The translations under genes were made by a program, and so were the position numbers. Of a stretch of DNA of 64,000 nt, positions 11,860-24,400 are shown piece after piece; the first letter of the stretch is position 1, and each line of letters starts with the position of its first letter. Origin of the DNA: Nageia nagi (taxonomy: Eukaryota; Pinophyta); NCBI GenBank assembly GCA_050084985.1, contig JBITNC010000001.1, positions 190,960,001 to 191,024,000 on the forward strand, given 5' to 3'. The notes under the pieces were generated by a model, which was not told the origin of the DNA, did no database searches, and worked only from the letters and a program-made list of their open reading frames with translations.

Positions 11860-13010
11860 CCATGAAGCAAGAAGTGATGAAGATTTTGAGTGTTGATGTC
11901 ATCTATCCAATAAAGTATTTAACTTAGTTGGAAAAATTATTCTCAGTAAGGAAAAGGAATGAATATTTATGACTCTTTGTATATTTTTGCAATCTAAACA
12001 AGGCATATATTAAGGATAATTATCCCTTACCACCAATGAAATAGATCTTGCATATTATTTTTGGTGCCAAATATTTTTCCATAATTGATGTTTTTTTAGG
12101 ATATAAGAAAGTATGGTTAAGTGATGAAGATCAATACATCATGATATTTACCACTAAGTGGGGTACTTTTACCTTTCAAATAATGCCATTTGGTCTATCA
12201 AATGTTGAGGCCACTTTTCAAAGGGAAATGGATCATGCATTTGGGGAACTTATAAATAAGAATATTCTTGTATACTTGGATGATACTATGGTATTTTCTC
12301 ACCAAAGTAAATATGACATGTAAGATCTATGATAAGTGTTTTTAAATTATCCAAAATTAAAGATTTCATTAACTCCTAAAAAGTTTATATTTGTTGTTGA
12401 AGAAGGGGAGATGTTAGGTCATGTAATTTATAAAGAAGGATGATAAAATGATCATAATCAAGTAATTCCCATTTCTAAGTTGACTCTACCTTCTAATAAG
12501 AAATCTCTTCAACTATTCTTAGGATAGGTTAATTTTGTAAGAAGATTTATCAAATAGTTTTCCAAAAATGTTAAATATAGAAACACCATTCAACTAGAAT
12601 CTAGAGAGAAAAGAGGCATTTGAGAAAATCAAGTTATCAATAATGAGATCTCCAATTCTCATAAATCATGAGTTTAGTAAGGAATTTATGTTGTATTCTT
12701 ATATAGGAAAGAAAAGTATCATATTAGGAATATCTGGTATCCTTTTTGCAAAACCTTACATGAACATGAGGAAAGGTATACTTTTATTAAAAAAAAAGTG
12801 TATGTAGTCATGAAAGAACTAAATAATCTTAAACATTTTGTATCTTAAAGCAAGGTTCTAGAGTTAATAATCCATCCATATGTGACAAATTATATCTTAC
12901 AAGGAGAAATGGGAGAAGGTAGAGTTTGGTGGATCACTAAAATAAATTGGTGTGATGTAGAAATAAGGCCTATCAAGATGATTAAAGGAAGGGCCTTATG
13001 CCAATAGCTT
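11860..13010 (+). pseudogene. Reverse transcriptase and RNase H, copy B
   Basis: RT copies the element RNA into DNA. Visible blocks: NYPLPPMKxILHIIFGAKYF, LSDEDQYIMIFTTKWGTFTF, FGLSNVEATFQREMDHAFGE and the catalytic box in ILVYLDDTMVF (~12265-12297). 12048-12323 is open; then LTPKKFIFVVEEGEMLGHVI, LTLPSNKKSLQLFLG and VNFVRRFI, the usual thumb and connection. RNase H from ~12590 is poorly preserved but ends ILQGEMGEGRVWWITKINWC and DVEIRPIKMIKGRALCQ. Element C shows the same blocks, so the two copies can be aligned end to end. Confidence 0.85.
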
Positions 13011-14345
13011 GCCACATATCCCTCTACATAATCCATCTTCTTTGTGGAAGAAGTAAGCAAAAATCTAAATGAATTGGCTATGAAAATGGAATGGGGGAAT
13101 CAATTGATAAGGTATTTCAAGCATGGAAAACGCTTGAAACACCTTAATGCTTTACAAAAAGGATATTTAAAATTTATGCTTTAAGTTATACCATATTAAA
13201 TGGCATACTTTATCATGAAATCCATGACAAGGTATTGATAAGATCCATTAGGCCTAAAGAATTAGATCACATAGTAAAAGAGTTTCATTACAAGCCATCG
13301 AAGGGATTTTTTTTTAGCATATACAATAAAAATAAAGATCATGTAGGTAGGGTATTATTATAGTACTAGATTCAAATATGATTTCAAGGTCTCATAAAAT
13401 ATGAGAAATGTAATCGTTATGTTGGGAGAAGAAGAGTGGAAGCCCTCCCTCTACTTTCTATTATAGTTAAAGAGCCCTTTCAACAATGGGGGCTAGATTT
13501 CATTAGGGTTATAAATCCCAATTTCTCATTTGAACATAAGTTTATTATAATTACAATAGATTATTTCACCAGTTAGGCTAAATAATCTACCACCAAGAAT
13601 GATAAGTAAGAAATAACTATAGATTTTGTCAAAAAGTTAACCATCAAATTTGGGATCCTAGAGGTTATCATTTCATATAATGGTCTAATATTTCTTGGAG
13701 AGAAGGTAAAATATCCTATAATGAAGTATGGAATCTATTAGAAAAATTCTTCTAATTATTATCCTCAAGGTAATGGGTTAGTTGAGTCCTCAAATAAAAA
13801 ATTACTCCAGATTTTGGAAAGAATTATACAAGAAATTTAGAAACATTGAGATAAGAAGTTAGACCTTTCTCTATGGTCAGATTGTATCATAGTAAAGAAA
13901 TCTATCAAAAAATCCCATTATACCTTAGTTTATGGTAAAATTGAAATATTACCTAGCCACATCGAGCTCTCAATATTAAAAATTCTACAAGAATATCAAA
14001 TTCCAAAGTTTGAACCTATGCAAGCCCAGTTGTGTGAGTTATTGCATTTAGAAGAAGTAAGGAATGATTAATATGAAGAGATTAAAAAATATAGTAATGT
14101 GGTAAATAAATGGTTCAATAAAAGAAAGGATACAATGTTGGAATTCAAAGAAGGTGATCTTATTTTAAAATTATATTAATATAAGGAAAATCTTGGGAGG
14201 CATCGCAAGTTTGATTTTATGTGTTCTGGGCTCTACATCATCAATAAGGTCAAGAAATTCAATTCATTTGAATTAGCCCAATTGAATAGTCAAATATTGC
14301 CCATTGCAATTAGAAACTAGCATTTAAATCCATATACAAATTAGA
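13010..14345 (+). pseudogene. Integrase, copy B
   Basis: Integrase inserts the element DNA. The zinc-binding region is partly kept (VKEFHYKPSKG... YEKCNRYVGRRRVEALPL at 13390-13455). The core has the first Asp in QWGLDFIRVI (~13483), the second lost (SYNG for SDNG, ~13675), and the Glu in NYYPQGNGLVESSNK (~13755). The C-terminal part reads FKEGDLILKLY, then a basic GRHRKFDF motif followed by GLYIINKVKKFNSFELAQLN, the conserved tail of gypsy integrases. Several stops and frame changes; not functional. Confidence 0.85.
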
Positions 14346-14699
14346 TATTGGTGGTACACTATTAGTTTCTTATATATTAATATACATATGAGTGGTTAGC
14401 ATTAGGTCATTAATGCATATTTTATTTTAACCATTAATAGCACATTTAACTAGGAGAATGAATGGTTGATATTGTAGTTTCATTTAATACCAAATTAGTG
14501 GATTAGAGTAGTTAATACTCCTTGATGCATGAATAAAATTCCCACTCATCTAAAAACTTAGTCATTTCATAAGTAAAGGTTCATTCCAAAGGAGAAAAGA
14601 GTTGTGAAAGAAAGGAAATCCATTACTAAAAAAATAGAAGAGATTTGCAACCCATGCAAACTGCAAGTTCAAACATGAGCACAAGAGGATGTGTATACA

Positions 14700-17600
14700 A
14701 AGGAAAAAACTAGAGAAGAGAAGATACAACCATGAAGATACTAATAGTCACCATGAAATAGGTGAGAGAAAATAAAGCATGGAAATGGGGTGACATAATG
14801 GATGGAGTCAAGGATACCCAGATCATTGGGTGTCACTAAAATATGGAAAGTACTGTTCAAGCCTTATGCTTTAAAGATAATGCACATCCAATTTGGAAAT
14901 CATCTAGATATATCTTATTATATTGGTTTATCCCTAAAATATTTCATCCTTATCTAGAATGGATCAAATTTATTAAATAATATGCTAGCTAAAAGAAAGG
15001 ATTGTAGTAAAAGAAAACAAATATATGGTGATAGATCATGCCAAAAGCCATAGTTGTCACTTTATAGGCTTTTTCCAATCTATAAAATCTAATACATATA
15101 CTCATAGGGGAGAAAAGGACTCATTATGGTGAGAAAATTATCAAGTGTCTCAACAAGAATTCCAAGAAGGATTATAAAGAAATTCCTAAAGAAGAGTTAC
15201 ACATAGAAAGATTTAGGAACAATATGCAATTGGTCATTTCCATGATAGTTGTATCCCTAGGAGAGAGATCAAACAAATTAGTGTTACATCAATAATTGAA
15301 CCTAGAATATGCTATCATCCTTCTTTAAAACCCCATCATATTTGACTAGATTGAGTATTATATCCCAGACTATATCAGATTAGTTGACAAACCTCCCATA
15401 AATAAGGGTTTTCTTCTATGTGTCATATATGATTTGGCTTATGGTATTCCAAAAATATAACTAGTTCACCAAGATAAACTTGAATATACGAGATGAGAAT
15501 AATTCAACATTGCCTATAGATGACTAGATAGACATGTTTAAGTCCTCAAATAATTATTACCACTTCATGGATAATTTACTTGGTCCAAATATATTGATAA
15601 TTTCAAGTTCTATCACCCTACAACTATTATTTCAAGCCCAAGTAACATTACAAACTAAGATCATGGAGAAAGGGAACTGGTATTACATACCCAATAACAT
15701 AATCATCAAATTGTATGGATTTAGAGGGAATATATTATTATTGCTTCCAATTTACATCATAGATTATCTATTTGGATTAGATTCTTGCATACAATATGAT
15801 TATGTAGATGCAAAGTGGGGTACTAATATCAAGAAAGCATAATTGTATAGTTTTCCTTTTTGTTACCAAGATATAATCATGAGGTAGAAATATGTTCATA
15901 CATAATTGAAGAGGAATTTGCTCAGCCTAAAGTTAAAATGAATTTCAAATTAATGGGAATATGATCTAGATAATATTTTCATAGAAATAATAAGGGTGAT
16001 GAATAAAAAACCAAATAAATACTACAAAATCTCTTAAACAAATATAGAGCAATGGAGGAATAGGAGAGAATATGAACCATAGATGCCTGAAAAATATTCT
16101 TGTGGTCAAATCCATTCCCACTTTGAGAATTTTTTATTCAAATGTAAAGAAATTTAAGCCCATAAGGCTAATGTTGGGAAAAGGATTAATGAAGCATATA
16201 AGGGATAATGATTGGTCCACTATCAAATAACATGCTTTCATTTAGTATAAAACTGATTACAACACAAAACCATTGCATCGAATAATGACATGGATCAAAT
16301 TTCAACAATTTATATGATCAAGAAAAGTAAGATGAAAAATATGAAGGTGTTTATTTGGGCATTAAAGAATATAAGGATGGATAATCAGAGGCTGAGTTAG
16401 AAGAAGAAGAAGAAGAAGAATATAATTAGAGGAAACCCTAGTACAAGATGAATCATTGATTGCACAAGTTGAATCCTCTCAACAGATTCATAAGAAAAAA
16501 AGAAATCATGATCATGACAAGAATCACATAAAGAAGAGAAGGAGAGTCAAATAACCCACTCCTAGAATATCATGTATGCATATTCTAACTTATCTTCCTA
16601 TTAACACTTATGTAGTATCCACTCTTGTGTTAAATATGTTTTTAATTTCACCATAGCAACCCTAAAATCCCACTCAAACACATACATTTTCTTCTTCATT
16701 TTTAACCTAATCCATATTGTACATCCTCCATGCATCATCCATTACCCAATATAATCTCTAACTCATAGTTGAATCTACTTCCAAATCACTTATGCTATTA
16801 GCCCACATGCATATAACAATCCATACCATATAATCAATTGTCACTTCAATGATTTCCACCTCAATGATCATATCATCATTCATATCAATTAGAGGCCAAT
16901 AGGTCTCAACTCAAGCAATATTTCAATAATATAAATAAATAGAAAAGGATCAAGAGAACTAGGTGGATAAGAATATGAAAAGTATTTTGGCTCCAAAATG
17001 TGAAATAAGAATGTGAAGCCAAATTGATCCTAAAGGAAAAAAACTTACATATGTCCATCACCTTGGATGTCACCATAGGGGAAGCTACATAAGGTTTTAT
17101 TAATATAACTATTGAGCTAAAACATTCTAACCTATCGTAGGAGGATAAAAATAAATTTATTTAAAACAAGTTTTATTTGGTGAAGAGTGATGCCACGAGA
17201 TACAAGGCTAAATATAAGAAGTAAGATGATAAAAAATCCCTTTTGGTTAATCAATTGAACATTGTTAATGACCATATTAAAGAATTGACTAAACAAGTCA
17301 ATGGCTTAACATTGAATTAAACTAGGAACCATCCAAAAAAGAGTTGAAGAAAAATGAAGAGGCTTTGAATAAAAATATACCAAAATTAGCTAGAAAAGAT
17401 AAATAATTAGAGCACATGAAGAATGTGATAGATCAAAAGGATGAAGAAATTAGGAAAAAATATAAGGAGATTGAGACCAAATTAAACCTAGTATTTCAAA
17501 GAGATACAAGGATATTAGATAAAATTAATGATTTATCAAAAAATGATACTAAGATAGCGTCCAAGATAAGAACAATTGCATAAAGAGATGAAGAGATTTA

Positions 17601-18375
17601 ACCAAGATAATTTAGTCATACTGAGATATGCTACTATGGTCTCTCTAAATTGATTATTTTTGGTACAACATAAAATAGTAAATTTTGGTACCAATATTTT
17701 AACTAATTTAAAAAAAAATGGGAAAATATTTCCCAAGAGATTAAAAACTTGTATCGGGTAAATGAATACATGTAGTGTAGCCAAAATGTTTTGGTGAGAT
17801 TTTTACTAGATCTGAATCAAGTTCATACCACTATGGATACTAAGAAAGGGGAATCATAGGATGTAATAGAAATCATAAATTGGTCTTGTAATATCCAATT
17901 ATGCATAGCCCAACCTAGGGAAAGGAAAATGATAATAATAGAGGTAGCAAGCATTACAAATATGGAAGAGTTGATCATGTAAGGGAATCAATATAAGGAG
18001 AATATTGAGCAAGAGCTAGACTCCATACAATAAGATTTGTATTCTCTTGTATCCAAGGGAATCCTAATGTTTTATAGGAACTATGGTAACTTGTTAATAG
18101 AAGAGGAGTTCCAAACCATTGCTAATGCAGTAGTTGATGATGTGGTAGAATTTGCATCCTAGATTGTCCCATACTTTAAAGAAACTATATTTACATTTGT
18201 TAAAAAAATGAATGCAATATGTGTCAAGGAATAATAAGTGATATAAAAATATAAGGAAATATCTAATAAAATAGTAAATAATCTACTTGCAATAAATTAT
18301 TACATTGTAAGATCTATCACCAAAGAATGGGCTTTGGTATTAGCAATATTGGTTCTATGATAAGAGGGCTAATAA
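14700..18375 (+). pseudogene. Extra ORF downstream of integrase (ORF3), copy B
   Basis: Long decayed reading frame of unknown function, about 1,200 codons, after integrase. Better open pieces: KEIPKEELHIERFRNNMQLV at ~15180, and 15534-15842 with the core W-Y-Y-I...I-I-I-K-L-Y-G-F...LLLPIYIIDYLFGLD then YVDAKWG. A W-x-YDL segment and QWRNRREYEP follow at ~16050. An Glu-rich run (GAA repeats, 16400-16420) and a basic cluster (KKKRN..., HIKKRRRVK, 16490-16552) come next, then a coiled-coil region (KNVIDQKDEEIRKKYKEIET, ~17415-17475) and LYSLVSKGILMFYRNYGN (~18040). Matching ORFs occur in element C and fragment D. Confidence 0.6.
16400..16420 (+). repeat. (GAA)n in ORF3 of copy B
   Basis: Seven GAA/AGA units coding an acidic Glu run inside the extra ORF. 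Confidence 0.9.
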
Positions 18376-19260
18376 AAGTTTAGATTCTACAATTATGTTG
18401 AAAATATTTCCTTAGAAAGTTTTCAAAATGTATATATACATTGAAATAGGTTATTTAATTATTTTGAAATCATAAATAAAATCCTTTTATAGGGCATATA
18501 ATATAAACTTCATATATGAATTAGCCAGATTTTAGATATAAGTTGTATAGAAATAATCAAGTGTTCTTGGATGGTGATATCAACACATAGTTTTGTTTGA
18601 TATTTGGGTAGATAAAGGCTTCTAAAAACTCTAAGTCCAAGGGTATCTAATGGTTTATTTCAACATCTAAGTAAAATATTACTAATAAAGGAAAAGGCAT
18701 TCTTTTGGAGGACCACTCTCAAATGACATCATCATCCATAATAAAAATACTCGATAAAGCAAACTATAAGAGGGGCATATGGCATAAATGAGATGATGTC
18801 ATCATTAATTTGAAAGAAAATTTTAAAATAATTTTAGAGAAATAATAATGATGAAATCATCAACTCTAATTTTGAACACCTAATAATGATTTAGAGTGGT
18901 AGTATAAGAACAAACATGACATACAAGGACTTGGACTACTAGTTTTTTCTCGATGATATTTTTAGAGTGACTTCAAGCATAAAGGAAGTAATTGTAGTAT
19001 AAATTATTTCTAAAAAGTATCAATAGGATAGTACAGGTAATGTATAATGGAGAGACACATTAGATCCATCCAAACCATGCATTTTGCATGAAGGGAGCAC
19101 TCTAATATTTTCGATTATCTCTTAAGCATATAGGTGATGGAGAATTGAAAGTGATAGTGGGTCTAGTAGAACCATGCAATTTTCATGAAGGGAGTACCCT
19201 ATTTTCTAGATTATTTATTTAGTAATAGTTTTTGTTTCATTTAAATTTTATCTTCAATGT
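18375..19260. other. Region where the 3' LTR of copy B would lie
   Basis: No coding sequence recognised. It carries repeated TGATG/ATGTCATCA-type motifs (about 18722, 18790 and 18850) like those in the LTR of element C, and two copies of a GAACCATGCATTTTGCATGAAG-like phrase truncated here to its core, CATGCA...TTTGCATGAAGGGAG (about 19075 and 19175). Without a second copy I cannot call an LTR. Confidence 0.35.
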
Positions 19261-19262
19261 AA

Positions 19263-19284
19263 CACTACACAAAAATTGGGCTTC
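19263..19284 (+). repeat. Candidate CACTA-type terminal sequence
   Basis: CACTACACAAAAATTGGGCT at 19263, preceded by TAA, looks like the outer end of a CACTA (En/Spm) transposon. The transposase region lies 3.4 kb to the right. I found no matching inverted end, so this is tentative. Confidence 0.3.
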
Positions 19285-19619
19285 AAGGGTGATTCTAAAC
19301 CACAATGATAGGCCTTTGACGATGATTTTTTAGGTTTCATATATGAGTTCATTGTAAAAAAGTCAAAAGAAAATATGGTGGTTTAGAAACTCCCCAATAA
19401 TCTACCTTAATTTTTCATACAATGATGTGTTTGAACCATTGTATGATTATATAGTAGAGTGGCCAAAAACCATGATTTTATGTTGCCATGTATTACAAAA
19501 AAATATGGCATTAAATAATAATGGTAAATAAGCATCATGTAGAATAATAGAAGGGTTATATATAACCCTATTATGATTACATTTTGAAAAAATATATAAA
19601 ACAATGCTTTCAATAAATG

Positions 19620-22290
19620 CAAGTGACTGGTATCTTTTGCATGAAATTGTGGGTTTCCTTCACATGCAATTATGATAACAACCCTGATAGATACCCCCTA
19701 TGTAAAAGAAACCCACATCTATTTTAAATGTGGGTTTCTTTTGCATTCAAGGTTTCTTTTGTATGCAATTATGATAATAACCTTGATTGATATGTTTTTA
19801 AAATATGGAAACATTAAGAAGGTAAGTGTTTCATTTGGAAATATGTGTGCTATAGAAGAAATGATTGTAACAAGGAAACCATCATTAAACTATTGAATAA
19901 AGAACCTATCAAACTATTTGAACAAATGGAATATGTGAGCATTAATCTAGATTATGTTATATTTTTTAGTGTATTATCTCCATGTAGTGAAAAAGGGTTA
20001 TGAATACCTCAAATTTTATGAATGGTTATTATCATATTACACCAACAAAAAGACTTAAAAGAAATAGCATGCCAATTAAACCTTATTCAATTATGATAAG
20101 ACCCAAGAATTAGACTTATTTTCTAAATATTGAAATTTAGTTACTTCTCTCTAACCTTACATTAACAAGATTCTATATAAACCAAGTTCTTCAAATCTAT
20201 ATAATAAAAAAAAAACCTAGTAATCTAATTAATTATCATAGATAAAGGAATATGGGGAAGATATGCCTCATTTTCAACAAATGGATACATGTGATATATT
20301 TTCTCACTTTGTCCAAAATTACTTGTTTGAATTTTTTTAGATAGAATTTAAGCTTGCTTAGCTATATGCCAACTTTGTTCTAGAAGCCCTAAACTAATAA
20401 TTAAATAATATAGAATCCAAAAAATATATGCTTTTTTCTCCATGTAAGATAAAATTTAAAGTGAAAGTGAACAATTTGATGGATTACAATGATTCCAATG
20501 TATGCAAGGAATGGTTGTACATGAAATTGTTGTAAGGGATGCCAAATATTTTCACCACTTCAAGGATGGACAGTGTTCATGTGGTGACTATCAGTTATTG
20601 ATTAAAGGATGTTTTATGTGGAAATGCAATGAATATTTTTTAACAAATGATTTATTTTATAAATCAAGTAATTAAAAAGTGTAGAATCTAAAAACGTATT
20701 TATGTACAAAGTGGATACATTAAAAGGGCATGTAAATTGTTTAACAAAATCCCTAATCAAGATTTAATCTCATGGAGTACAATGATATTAAAATATGCAT
20801 AAAATGATTTTTTTGAAAATGGTCTGTAGGTTTTTAATCAAATTCAAATGTGAGGTGTAAATCCAAACTTTGCAGCCTTTGCCAACATTCTTACATCATG
20901 TACCAACATGGGAGCTCTCAAAGAAGGTATTAACACCCATCAAAGAGTAATTCAAAATATCATTTCATTAAATATTTTGTTTTGAATACCCTAATATAAA
21001 TGTATGCAAAATATGGAATAATACATAAGGATTGGGAGTTGTTTGATAAGATGCATAATCCAAACATAATTTTATGGATTATGATCATCATAAGATATGC
21101 ACAACATGATGTAGAAATAATTTCATAGATTGCAATAATTACATAATATGTACAAAATGGATATGTTTAAAGGGACTATGAATTATTTTACAAAATTCCT
21201 TATCAAGATGGAATCTCATGTACTGTAATGATCCTAAGATATGCATAAAATGGGTTTTCTTAAAAGGATCTAGAGATTTTTAAGCACATGAAATTATCAG
21301 ATGTAAAGCCAAACTCTGCAAGCTTTTACATCATTATTCCATCATGTTCTACCATGGATATCTTAAAGAAAGTATGAACATCCATCAAGGAGTATTCAAA
21401 AGTTATTTTTCATCGAACGTTGTGGTTTTGAATGCCCTAATAGACATGTATGCAAAATATGGAATAATACACAAGGCCTAAGAATTGTTTGACAAGATGC
21501 ATGTTGTAGATAAAATTTCATGGACTAAAATGATTAGAGGATATGCAACTCATGCATATAACAAGAATTCCCTTAAATTCTTTAATATAATGAATGACTT
21601 GGAAACCAACCTTGCGAATATAACCTTTATATGTGTTTTACTTGCATGTAGCCATGTAGGTCTAGTGGATGAGGGTCATAAATAATTTAATAGCATGAGT
21701 GAATTTTATTTCATTTTTTTTAGGATGAATAATTATACATGCATTATTGACCTTATTGGTCATGCAAGTTATCTTGAGGAAGCTTTGAACTTCATTGTTA
21801 AGATGTTCATAAAACTTAATCGAATGTGTCTTGCATAATAACATGGTGCATGCTTTCAAATAAAAAAGAAACCATGTTTAATTTTATTTTTCAAAAACTT
21901 ATTGTTATTAAATATCAATATAAATATACAATATCATTGATTGCACACATCATATTATCAAGTGAATGTATATAATTGATAATTTATATTGATGGGGTAT
22001 TTATGAGAAAACTAGTATTTGAGTTATAAAGAACCTTCAAGGATGTGTTAATTGACACTTTATAACAAATTTTTTATCTAAAATTATTGCATGAGAAATT
22101 TTTGTAATGGAAACCATGTAGGTATAGTTAATTTTAAATTCATGGTTAACTATTATTGTATTATACACGTAATGAATGCATAATACATGCTTCTTGGTCA
22201 TGTAGGGCATCTAGAAGAAGAAAAAGGCTTAATAAATAACATGCCAATAAAACATGATGTTCGAATGTAGACTACAAATAACATGCATTA
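19620..22290 (+). pseudogene. PPR protein pseudogene, copy 1
   Basis: Decayed pentatricopeptide-repeat gene; intact relatives bind organelle RNA and act in editing or processing. The clearest part, 21420-21690, reads VVVLNALIDMYAKYGIIHKA, ELFDKMHVVDKISWTKMIRG, YATHAYNKNSLKFF and FICVLLACSHVGLVDEGHK, the typical P-L-S repeat series. 21727-21830 reads YTCIIDLIGHASYLEEALNF and 22195-22275 gives GHLEEEKGLINNMPIKHDV, like the E motif at the end of PLS-class proteins. Earlier repeats at 19670-20100 and 20690-21290 are interrupted by stops. 19720-21290 is duplicated at 27760-29245. The only long open piece is 66 codons. Confidence 0.8.
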
Positions 22291-22749
22291 TGAATAAATA
22301 ATTTCATAGAATGCAATGATTGAAGATATCCAAACAATGGTGTTTTATGTTTTAGAACTAAAGTTCATTTATTCATTGATGAAGTACTTGAAACTTCAAA
22401 AAATTTAATTGAAAATAGTACTATATAAATAAATACAAATGAAACAAATATATTTTTTGTTACATGTTCTATGAGATTTAAATAATTGATGAATTGAATA
22501 TACCATTATTATAGACTGTACTTTAATGTAAACACAAAATCATAAAAGTATGCAACAAAAATATCACAAATATTACTTATCTTACAATTTGTATTATAAT
22601 AAAGCATACTATGAACATTACAATTTATATCATATTACATAAAATTTAATAATACCAAAATAAAATTCCTTGGGATTTCTAGTTCAACCTTGTCTTATAT
22701 TACAATTTGTATACCATAATCTCATCATGGTTCCAATGGAAACTACATG

Positions 22750-23340
22750 TCCTCACATTCATCACATACATATTTAATGTTGTCTTCATTTTCATTTTCT
22801 TCTTCAATAATTACAAGTTCAATAAAAAACTTTATTAGGGATTCATTGACATATTCTTCCTTATATGCTTTATTATATTTGATTACTATTGGAGGTTATG
22901 AGAGAACCACATACTAATTGGTTTCAATTGGATCTTGTACATACAAGTATGGTTTGGCTTTTGATACTAGGATAAATGGATCATCTTGTACTCTATTTTA
23001 TCTTTGTAATTTGTTCATGTTGACTAGTGTAAAGCTCATTTCATCCTTTTCACATCCATTCTTCTTAAAAAAAAAATATTCACCCAATCACATCTGAATA
23101 TAGCATGTTAAAATTGATAATAATCCAATAATATTATTTCTCTAATAACACCATAATATTGGAGTGTTTGAAGCATTAGGTTCATGTCTTTTGCACTTTC
23201 TGTACCCAAAATAGTACCATAAACATACACATTACTATTTTAAGTTATTCATTAATTTGGTCATCATATAACCTCTAACTAAATAGCCTAAATGTTTGGT
23301 TGTAACTCTCCTTAGACCACATGCCAAACACTTTATGTGG
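22750..23340 (-). pseudogene. DUF4216-like domain of CACTA element
   Basis: At about 23000-22890 on - it reads VQDDPFILVSKAKPYLYVQD then PIETNxYVV, matching the DUF4216 core (DPFilA.qa.QVfYv.dp....W.vV). An acidic tail (VIIEEENENEDNIKYVCDE, ~22830-22760) follows. This domain usually ends the transposase protein or lies just after it. Heavily decayed upstream. Confidence 0.6.
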
Positions 23341-23959
23341 TCAAATTCATTTTCATTATGTTGCATTCCATCTTAACTAAATTGGAAAAAGCATAATAGA
23401 TTTAAGATTATTGTAGGATACTACATGATGATCAATATAAATGTTGAAGATTATATTTAAGGGAGTATACAATAAATTGATCTTAAACCTAAGTGATGAA
23501 TATTTTTATTTATTGTTCTTGTAATTCCACTTCATCTTTTGTTTCTTGTCAGTTGGATTCCTTGATACTATTCATGTACTTACTAATTTGGTCCAATTTT
23601 TGTTAAGAATAGTTAGATATAAATAATATTTAGCCATATATAAGAACAAAAGGATAAACATTTACTTACTCTACCTAAGGCTGAACTTCATCCATATTAA
23701 AGAGAATGCATTGATGGGATTGCTCAAAAAAAGTTTCATCTAAATCAAAGTCTTCACCACTAAAAAAGGCTTCCCATCACTTATAGTTTCTTTATCCTCA
23801 TCATTATATACCTCAATGTTACCAAGGTGATTGTATATTACTTTTGTATCTCTAAAGTAGTCTACATTGAACAAAGTAGCTTCCTTGATAAGATATATTT
23901 TGGCAATACAACCTTTAGGCTTAGCTCACTTCTTTACATAACCTTTATAAATTTTCATA

Positions 23960-24400
23960 ATTCTAAAGAAATAAATAATTTTGGTTATATTGGAGATACA
24001 AAAACTAGAAAATTATGGTTTATAAAATTGATGAATGCATACAAACCTCTCAAAAGTGTACATCCATTAATATTGTGTAGGGACATATAGATGTACTTTT
24101 TGCACCAAGTTAATATATAGGTGTACCAAGATATTAAAAATGAAGAAGAGAAGTAATTTTTGAGTAAACATAATGTCTCCATGGTATTGTATTCTAATTT
24201 TTTCATTTTTATAGTATCCACCACTTTAGCACATATCTCCTTTAAGAACTTGCAAAAATGAGATATGACTAGTTGCATTAAGTTTTGAAGCACACCACAT
24301 AGCACTACTGGAAGAAGTTATTTCATTAGAACATGAAAATCATGTGATTTTAGGCCTTGTATCTTTAGATATTTTATAAAGACACATTTTCTAATATTTG
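23960..24400 (-). pseudogene. DUF4218-like domain of CACTA element
   Basis: Reads LKIQGLKSHDFHVLM, stop, LLPVVLCGVLQNLMQLVISH, FCKFLKEICAKVVDTIKMKK and ETLCLLKNYFSSSF. The family pattern is LKSHDCHVLMQ.LLP.A.R......V......C.FF..lCsk.ld...l.........i.tlc.LE..fPPsFFD. It is encoded with TNP2 in plant CACTA elements. The open stretch 23985-24305 (106 codons) carries most of it. Confidence 0.75.

Larger units (their letters stand above)
9005..18375 (+). mobile_element. Decayed Ty3/gypsy (Tat-like) element, copy B
   Basis: Colinear remains of one element on +: gag C-terminal zinc-knuckle-like segment (~9620-9810), protease (10400-10740), RNase H-like domain (10950-11280), RT (11860-12430), RNase H (12430-13010), integrase (13010-14345) and an extra ORF (14700-18375). 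It matches copy A over the linker and RT, and has the same order and sequence blocks as element C. I could not define its LTRs; 18375-19240 is where a 3' LTR would lie. The left end is set only by the preceding E1 LTR. Confidence 0.75.

Noticed and set aside
15534-15842. Stand-alone membrane protein gene (hydrophobic 102-codon frame)
   Set aside because: The hydrophobic stretch aligns with the ORF3 core of element C and fragment D, and the flanks continue the same decayed ORF.
18375-19260. 3' LTR of copy B
   Set aside because: Right place and some motifs shared with the element C LTR, but no second copy, no clear TG...CA ends and no target duplication.
24301-24312. CACTACTGGAAG as a CACTA terminus
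   Set aside because: It lies within the DUF4218/TNP2 coding region and has no inverted partner.
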